This document shows positions 5,962-9,852 of a stretch of DNA of 9,852 nucleotides, in pieces (within the stretch, counting starts at the first letter, position 1; every line of letters starts with the position of its first letter). The stretch lies in contig CAJVWY010000030.1 of assembly GCA_913009925.1 (NCBI GenBank), positions 1 to 9,852 on the forward strand. The letters run 5' to 3'. Position numbers and translations under genes: made by a program. Below the pieces are notes generated by a model that searched no databases, was not told the origin of the DNA, and saw only the letters and a list, made by a program, of their open reading frames with translations. This DNA comes from an uncultured bacterium. Its GTDB lineage: Bacteria; Actinomycetota; Thermoleophilia; BMS3ABIN01.

Positions 5962-5991
5962 CGGTTATCCTGCACCGGCGGACGGTTATCC
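5962..5991. repeat. 9-bp direct repeats 21 bp apart upstream of the membrane cluster
   Basis: CGGTTATCC occurs at 5962-5970 and again at 5983-5991, exactly 21 bp apart, that is two helical turns on the same DNA face. The second copy also forms part of the hairpin CCGGT-8 nt-ACCGG (5978-5961 on the minus strand). The position, between the HU terminator and the DUF2752 start, is where an operator or activator site would be expected. No regulator is identified. Confidence 0.4.
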
Positions 5992-5998
5992 CGCCCGG

Positions 5999-6032
5999 AA
6001 AAAGAACAGGCCGCAGATTATCGCCTGCGGCC
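5999..6032 (-). terminator. Intrinsic terminator of the HU gene
   Basis: GGCCGCAG (6032-6025) and CTGCGGCC (6016-6009) form a perfect 8-bp stem with an 8-nt loop, followed on the minus strand by TGTTCTTTTT. It begins 29 nt after the HU stop codon and separates HU from the membrane-protein cluster. Confidence 0.85.
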
Positions 6033-6061
6033 CGGTAATTACGCTATGGTTTACGGCCTGC

Positions 6062-6334
6062 CTATTTGACGGCCTTCTTGAGCTGGCTGCCGGCGCTGAA
6101 TTTGGGCACCGTGCTGGCGGCTATCTGAATCTTTTCCTTGGTCTGCGGGTTGATACCGGTCCTCGCCGATCTCTGCTGGACGCTGAACTTGCCAAACCCG
6201 GTGAACTGGACATCCTCACCTCTCTGCAGCGCCTCGGTAACGGTCTCGATGAACGCGTCAACTGCTGCAGCGGCCTGTGTCTTGTTCAGGTCCGCCTTGT
6301 CGGCCACGGCACTTATAAACTCGGATTTTCCCAC
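6062..6334 (-). CDS. hup: HU-family DNA-binding protein
   Basis: HU is a small homodimeric nucleoid protein that bends DNA without sequence preference. The 90-residue length is standard. Residues 1-45 form the helical dimerisation body (GKSEFISAVADKADLNKTQA). GFGKF (46-50) precedes the DNA-embracing β-arm, which keeps the key Pro in RTGINPQTKEKI, and the C-terminal helix ends KFSAGSQLKKAVK. The start is a GTG, chosen because a perfect AGGAGGT lies 6 nt upstream. It looks monocistronic: its own promoter (6408-6380) lies upstream and a strong intrinsic terminator (6032-5999) downstream, with tldE ending 96 nt before it. Confidence 0.97.
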   Translation of the reverse strand: MGKSEFISAVADKADLNKTQAAAAVDAFIETVTEALQRGEDVQFTGFGKFSVQQRSARTGINPQTKEKIQIAASTVPKFSAGSQLKKAVK

Positions 6335-6379
6335 TTCTATACCTCCTGATCATTAAGGGTTTCAGAAGCTGGCGTTTGC

Positions 6380-6408
6380 ACACTATCAGACGATATTGCC
6401 CATTACAA
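6380..6408 (-). promoter_or_regulatory. Likely sigma-70-type promoter of the HU gene
   Basis: On the minus strand TTGTAA (6408-6403) is separated by exactly 17 nt from TAGTGT (6385-6380), which is preceded by TGA, giving an extended -10 (TGn). The -35 matches consensus at 4 of 6 bases and the -10 fits TANNNT. The start point would fall near 6373, leaving a leader of about 40 nt that carries the AGGAGGT ribosome-binding site. Confidence 0.5.
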
Positions 6409-6430
6409 GCGGAAAACAGCTATTTTTCCA

Positions 6431-7774
6431 TCATCTGCCGCTAACCGTCATCTTTCCCACAAGCACGGTCGGAGCATGGATACTGCCACCGAAAGGTATC
6501 CAGCGGCAGTCGTCACCGACGGCCTCTATCGCCTTCAACATGGACAGGATATCGCCGGCAATCGTGACTTCCCGAACAGGGACTGTCAATCTTCCGCTTT
6601 CTATCAAATGTCCGGCCGCCCCCACCGAGAAATCCCCGGATACGGCGTTGGCGCCGGAATGGATTCCGCTGACCTCGCTGACGAAGAAGCCCTTCTCCAC
6701 CGAAGCGATGATTTCATCCTGGGAGCCCTTGCCGCCCTGGACGCGCAGGTTGGTCGGCCCTACGTGGGGTATGGCGCTGTATGAGCCCCGGATGCCGTTG
6801 CCGGTGGAGGCACAGCCATCCTTGCGTGCCGAGTAGGTATCGTATAGGTATCCCTGCAAAGCACCGTTTTTTATCAGAGGCGTCTGCTGTGTCGGCACGC
6901 CTTCGCCATCGAAAGGTGCCGAGGCGAGGCCTTCGGGGTGAATGCCGTCATCGACCAGCGTGAAACCCGTACCTGCGACCTGCCGGCCCTCCAGACCAGC
7001 AAACAGGGAACGCTGTTTCTGTACCGATTCCCCCGTCAGCGCCAAGCCGATAACCCCGATCAAGCCGGCAGTCACAAAGGGATCCATGACCACGGGACAG
7101 GTCATACTTTCGCTCTGGGCGGCGCCCAGGAGCGATACCGCCCTCGCGGCTGCCTCGCTACCACAAGCCCGGCCGTCCAGTTGTCCGGGCTCCCGTCCCG
7201 TAGTAAAGGAAACGCCCGTCTGCATCTCGCCGTTCTGGAGAGCTATCGCCATGGTGAAGGCGTAGCAACTGGTCTCCCGATATGAGCGCGCGAACCCCAA
7301 GGTGTTGGCGATAGCCACCTCCGCCTGGGATTCGCTGTAGGCTGCCTGCTCCACCTGAGCCACACGCTGGTCATACTCCAGGGCGGCAGCCTCCACCGAT
7401 TTCGCCAACTCTATCTTCTCCCCTAAGGGTGTCTGTTGCAGTTTATCGTTATACAGATTCATCCGGGCGAATTCCGTCGCCGGTGACGGCAGGCCGGTGA
7501 ATTCGTCAGGAGCGGTGACGGCAGCGTTATCCCTCGCCTCGGCAGCCGCACGGGCCAGACCCTCGTCGGAAAGGTCCGAGGTGTAGGCATAGCCTGCCGA
7601 ACCGCCGGCGATGACCCTTATGCCGGCGCCGCTGCCGGAGTTGCTCAGCAGTTCATCCACTTTCCGCTGATAAATCTTGATGCTGGTGGAACGGGAGCGT
7701 GAGACATAGGCCTCGGCCTGCTCCACGCCCCGGCCTGAAGCGTACTCCAGCGCCTTTTTGGCTATATCGAGCAT
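6431..7774 (-). CDS. tldE: TldE/PmbA subunit of the TldD/TldE protease
   Basis: TldE (PmbA) is the partner without zinc ligands in the TldD/TldE metalloprotease. In E. coli this protease degrades unfolded peptides, matures microcin B17 and processes the CcdA antitoxin. Starting at ATG 7774 the protein has 447 residues, the usual size. It has the family landmarks GSGAGIRVIAGGSAGYAYTS near the N-terminus, CPVVMDPFVTAGLIG, FDGEGVPTQQTPLIKNGALQ, GYLYDTYSARK and ASTGNGIRG, and it lacks HExxxH, as expected. The frame is open for 33 more codons upstream, but these overlap the end of tldD and are not conserved-looking; ATG 7774 lies 8 nt after the tldD stop with GAAGG 5 nt ahead. The pair is clearly translated together. 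No ribosomal peptide precursor or toxin–antitoxin gene is visible nearby. Confidence 0.95.
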   Translation of the reverse strand: MLDIAKKALEYASGRGVEQAEAYVSRSRSTSIKIYQRKVDELLSNSGSGAGIRVIAGGSAGYAYTSDLSDEGLARAAAEARDNAAVTAPDEFTGLPSPATEFARMNLYNDKLQQTPLGEKIELAKSVEAAALEYDQRVAQVEQAAYSESQAEVAIANTLGFARSYRETSCYAFTMAIALQNGEMQTGVSFTTGREPGQLDGRACGSEAAARAVSLLGAAQSESMTCPVVMDPFVTAGLIGVIGLALTGESVQKQRSLFAGLEGRQVAGTGFTLVDDGIHPEGLASAPFDGEGVPTQQTPLIKNGALQGYLYDTYSARKDGCASTGNGIRGSYSAIPHVGPTNLRVQGGKGSQDEIIASVEKGFFVSEVSGIHSGANAVSGDFSVGAAGHLIESGRLTVPVREVTIAGDILSMLKAIEAVGDDCRWIPFGGSIHAPTVLVGKMTVSGR

Positions 7775-7782
7775 ACCGGCCT

Positions 7783-9168
7783 TCAAACCTCCGTACCGCC
7801 GACGGTAAGGTCGAGTATACGCAGGGTCGGCTGGCCACTGCCGGCCGGCACGCCTTGCCCATCCTTGCCGCATACGCCGATGTTCATCTCGAAATCGTCC
7901 GCTACCATGTCCACGTTCTTCAGTACAGCAGGGCCGTTGCCGATGAGGGTCGCCCCCCGCAACGGATAGGTGACCCGCCCGGCCTCGATCATGTAGCCTT
8001 CGGAAACACCGAAAACGAAGTCCCCCGTCGCCGGGTCGACCTGGCCCCCGGAGAGAGTCTTGGCGAAGAAACCACTGTCCGTCGATGCGAAAACCTCCGA
8101 GACACTGCTTTCACCGTCGAGGATGAAGGTGTTGGTCATCCTGGGAATGGGTGGATGCCGGAAGGACTGGCGCCGTCCGTTGCCGGTGGACTCCACCCCG
8201 GCGTTGCGGGCCCGCAGACGGTCGTACATATACCCTCGCAGGAAACCGGCCTCGATAAGCACATTGCGTCCGGTGGGTACACCTTCGTCATCTATTGCGT
8301 TGGAACCCCACTCACCGGCGATGCTGCCGTCGTCCACCAGCGTCACCAGCTCTGAGGCGACCTTCTCGCCGGTCTTGTCCGCGAAAACGCTGGCTCCCTT
8401 CTCCACGGCATCCGCCTCGAGCCCGTGCCCGCACGCTTCATGAAACAGAACACCGCCGAAACCGCGATGCAAGACCACGGTCATCTTGCCGCTGGGTGCG
8501 GGCCGTGAATCCAGCATGGTCCGTGCTTTCTTGGCCGCCGTCTCGCCGACCGCCGCCGGGTCCCGTTCCTGAAACAGCTCCATCCCCTTATGGGCCCCCA
8601 CGCTGTCGTATCCCGTCTGCATCAGCCCCTCACGGACGGCGACGATCCGCGCCACCAGGCGCACCCTCGTCCTCTCTTCCGTGACGAAGCACCCTTCGGA
8701 ACTAGCTACCATCACCTCGCTGCAGGTGTCGTTATAACCGATCATTGCCTGGACTATCTCGGTGCCCACGGCGCGCGCCGCCCCGTCAGCGGCACTGAGC
8801 AGTTCCACTTTGGCGGCGGCGGCCACCGATGCCGGTGAAACCTCGATGAAGTGTTTGTCTGCCACTTTCCCGCCACCCAGGGCATGAGCACGACCGCCGC
8901 CGTCAGCGGCCCCCTCGCCCGCCAGGCGGGCGGCTTCCAGCAAAGGCTCCTCTTCCAGGCTGTCCGTCGAGACAAAAGACGTGCTGCGGTCCTTTATCGC
9001 CCTTACCGAGGCACCGAGGTCCAGCCCGCTGGAGCTCTTTTCCAGCTTGCCGTCCTCCAGGCTCAGGGTCATCGACACCCGCCGTTCGGCGTAAACCTCC
9101 GCGAAATCCGCTCCCTTTTCCAGGGCCAAGTCTATAACCTTCTCCGCCATTCGCCTTTCCAGCAGCAA
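7783..9168 (-). CDS. tldD: TldD zinc metalloprotease subunit
   Basis: TldD is the catalytic half of the TldD/TldE protease. The 461-residue protein has the zinc motif HEACGH (H253, E254, H258) in LHRGFGGVLFHEACGHGLEA, and the third ligand cysteine in VCGKDGQ (C433), which corresponds to the known C-terminal zinc cysteine of E. coli TldD. It ends with the family tail QPTLRILDLTVGGTEV. Two starts are possible: TTG 9168 with CAGGAGG 5 nt upstream, and ATG 9150 with AAAGG 3 nt upstream; I prefer the TTG because of its ribosome-binding site and spacing. It is the first gene of a two-gene operon with tldE and is divergent from the MoxR gene. Confidence 0.95.
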   Translation of the reverse strand: MLLERRMAEKVIDLALEKGADFAEVYAERRVSMTLSLEDGKLEKSSSGLDLGASVRAIKDRSTSFVSTDSLEEEPLLEAARLAGEGAADGGGRAHALGGGKVADKHFIEVSPASVAAAAKVELLSAADGAARAVGTEIVQAMIGYNDTCSEVMVASSEGCFVTEERTRVRLVARIVAVREGLMQTGYDSVGAHKGMELFQERDPAAVGETAAKKARTMLDSRPAPSGKMTVVLHRGFGGVLFHEACGHGLEADAVEKGASVFADKTGEKVASELVTLVDDGSIAGEWGSNAIDDEGVPTGRNVLIEAGFLRGYMYDRLRARNAGVESTGNGRRQSFRHPPIPRMTNTFILDGESSVSEVFASTDSGFFAKTLSGGQVDPATGDFVFGVSEGYMIEAGRVTYPLRGATLIGNGPAVLKNVDMVADDFEMNIGVCGKDGQGVPAGSGQPTLRILDLTVGGTEV

Positions 9169-9219
9169 GCATGCCTCCTGTGGATCGATTCCGTTCGGTC
9201 GGCTACTATCAATCCGCTT

Positions 9220-9248
9220 ATCTTATACCAAGAGACCATGCCGATAAA
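9220..9248 (-). promoter_or_regulatory. Weak promoter candidate for tldD–tldE
   Basis: Minus-strand TTTATC (9248-9243) and TAAGAT (9225-9220) are 17 nt apart, matching consensus at 3 and 4 of 6 bases. The start would fall near 9213, about 45 nt before the TTG of tldD. TATAAG (9227-9222) is an overlapping alternative -10. The evidence is only hexamer matching. Confidence 0.3.
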
Positions 9249-9297
9249 CGTACCGGTCATGAGCCGCAGACGATTAAATACCGGCGCGCCCCCTGTC

Positions 9298-9311
9298 GAT
9301 AAGGGATAAGG
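9298..9311. repeat. Tandem GATAAGG repeat in the divergent intergenic region
   Basis: GATAAGG occurs twice in direct succession (9298-9304 and 9305-9311). The second copy carries AAGGAG, a Shine-Dalgarno-like string on the plus strand with no well-placed standard start after it. Apart from this, the tldD promoter candidate and the small ORFs listed separately, 9169-9398 shows no gene. Confidence 0.4.
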
Positions 9312-9328
9312 AGCGTTTGGGCTGAACA

Positions 9329-9376
9329 ATGCTCCCATTAAGGCGAACCACGAGGCGGACCACAAGGGTGACATGA
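9329..9376 (+). CDS. Possible 15-codon Arg/Thr leader ORF upstream of the MoxR gene
   Basis: ATG 9329 opens MLPLRRTTRRTTRVT, whose stop (TGA at 9374-9376) overlaps the next tiny ORF as ATGA. Its repeated RRTT comes from an imperfect 12-bp tandem duplication (9341-9352 and 9353-9364, 10 of 12 identical). Five of its codons are Arg (AGG, CGA, AGG, CGG, AGG). The nearest purine-rich box, AAGGAG at 9308-9313, is 15 nt away, which is long. It is possibly a leader peptide, possibly a chance frame. Confidence 0.25.
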   Translation: MLPLRRTTRRTTRVT

Positions 9377-9402
9377 CAGTATTCTCCCTGGGCCTATCAT
9401 GA
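9373..9402 (+). CDS. Possible 9-codon leader ORF coupled to the MoxR gene
   Basis: ATG 9373 opens MTVFSLGLS, and its TGA (9400-9402) overlaps the MoxR ATG as ATGA. AAGGGTG lies 2-4 nt upstream. The MoxR ATG itself has no Shine-Dalgarno, so ribosomes ending here could restart on it. This is suggestive but unproven. Confidence 0.3.
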   Translation: MTVFSLGLS

Positions 9403-9852
9403 ACGATAGACAGCGACTATCCGGCTTTGCCCGCGAGCAGGTCACGGCGGCGCGTCCGGCCGCGTCCGGCCATTCCGGGAAGCTGGAAGAGCTCGCCGGC
9501 ACCTTCACCCTGCTCAAGAAGAATATCAGCCGGGTCATCATCGGCAAGGATGATGTGATACAGATGGTGCTGGCCGCCATGGTCAGCCGCGGGCACATCC
9601 TGCTGGAGGATATTCCCGGCGTCGGCAAGACCACCTTGGCCAAATGCATCGCCAGGTCCATCCATGCCAGCTATTCCCGTATCCAGTTCACTCCCGACCT
9701 GCTGCCGTCGGACATTACCGGCAGTTCCATCTATTCACCCAGGAACGAGCGATTCTACTGGTCTCCCGGCCCGCTGTTCGCCAATATTGTGCTCGCGGAC
9801 GAGATAAACCGCACCAGCCCCAGGACACAGTCGGCGCTGCTGGAAGCCATGG
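9399..9852 (+). CDS. MoxR-family AAA+ ATPase, N-terminal part
   Basis: MoxR ATPases are chaperone-like AAA+ proteins that often work with von Willebrand A-domain and DUF58 proteins. 151 codons are visible and the gene runs off the right edge. After a 30-residue variable N-terminus comes the family core: VIIGKDDVIQMVLAAMVSRG (47-66), LLEDIPGVGKTTLAK with Walker A (G74-T79), the loop QFTPDLLPSDITGSSIY (96-112), and FANIVLADEINR with Walker B (127-138), followed by SPRTQSALLEAM. ATG 9399 is the only standard start between an in-frame stop at 9369 and the conserved core; it has no Shine-Dalgarno of its own but overlaps the stop of a tiny upstream ORF. Within the N-terminus CGCGTCCGGC is repeated in tandem (9451-9470). 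DUF58 and VWA genes would be expected beyond the edge. Confidence 0.95.
   Translation, partial: MNDRQRLSGFAREQVTAARPAASGHSGKLEELAGTFTLLKKNISRVIIGKDDVIQMVLAAMVSRGHILLEDIPGVGKTTLAKCIARSIHASYSRIQFTPDLLPSDITGSSIYSPRNERFYWSPGPLFANIVLADEINRTSPRTQSALLEAM

Noticed and set aside
6405..6430. GGAAAA/TTTTCC hairpin just after tldE as a terminator
   Set aside because: The stem is only 6 bp, mostly A-T, and there is no U-run after it. It overlaps the HU promoter area.
7775..7873. Upstream extension of tldE by 33 codons
   Set aside because: It overlaps the conserved C-terminus of tldD in another frame, is Arg-rich and unlike the TldE N-terminus; ATG 7774 has the right spacing and context.
7699..8355. 218-codon plus-strand frame opposite tldD and tldE
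   Set aside because: It is a shadow of two well-supported genes, with no motif or ribosome-binding site of its own.
9132..9374. 80-codon minus-strand frame across the tldD–MoxR intergenic region
   Set aside because: It overlaps the start of tldD in another frame. It has a hydrophobic patch and a mediocre ribosome-binding site (GGGAG 9-10 nt away), but nothing recognisable, and it would cover the tldD promoter region.
9451..9470. Tandem 10-bp repeat at the start of the MoxR gene as a slippage switch
   Set aside because: Two copies of CGCGTCCGGC in a GC-rich variable N-terminus are not long enough to argue for phase variation, and the frame is intact.

Overview
The window comes from a bacterial chromosome of fairly high G+C. 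Translation starts are mixed: rpe and the HU gene use GTG, DUF2752 probably TTG, and tldD TTG or an inner ATG. Every gene except the last lies on the minus strand. The order rpe–ribD–ribE–ribBA matches the actinobacterial arrangement (in Mycobacterium tuberculosis rpe, ribG, ribC, ribA2 and ribH lie in one neighbourhood). Hairpins without a U-tract and an apparently leaderless rpe fit the same reading. My best guess is a deep-branching Actinomycetota lineage, at low confidence; other Gram-positive-type bacteria are possible.

Layout, listed in order of rising coordinates. (1) 1-2944: a riboflavin operon under an FMN riboswitch. Transcription runs leftward from the aptamer (2944-2833) through ribD, ribE and ribBA, and ribBA runs off the left edge inside its GTP cyclohydrolase II domain. 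(2) 3046-3729: rpe, which links the pentose phosphate pool to ribulose 5-phosphate, the substrate of the RibB half of RibBA. (3) 3759-5891: four small membrane-protein genes of uncharacterised families: a B-box-type zinc finger fused to DUF4190, a second DUF4190, a double DUF4234 protein and a DUF2752 protein. (4) 6062-6334: a stand-alone HU gene with its own promoter and intrinsic terminator. (5) 6431-9168: tldD and tldE, the two subunits of a TldD/TldE metalloprotease, in one operon. (6) 9169-9398: a divergent intergenic region with two tiny ORFs linked by ATGA overlaps. (7) 9399 to the right edge: the N-terminal part of a MoxR-type AAA+ ATPase on the plus strand.

The riboflavin, rpe, HU and TldD/TldE parts are familiar. 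The least described part is the four-gene membrane cluster. It has a zinc-finger-tethered DUF4190, a tandem DUF4190 pair, an internally duplicated DUF4234, a 15-bp all-GC hairpin between two of the genes, and a leader carrying 9-bp direct repeats 21 bp apart. The leader also holds a hairpin nearly identical to one in the ribD leader. No function is claimed for this cluster.
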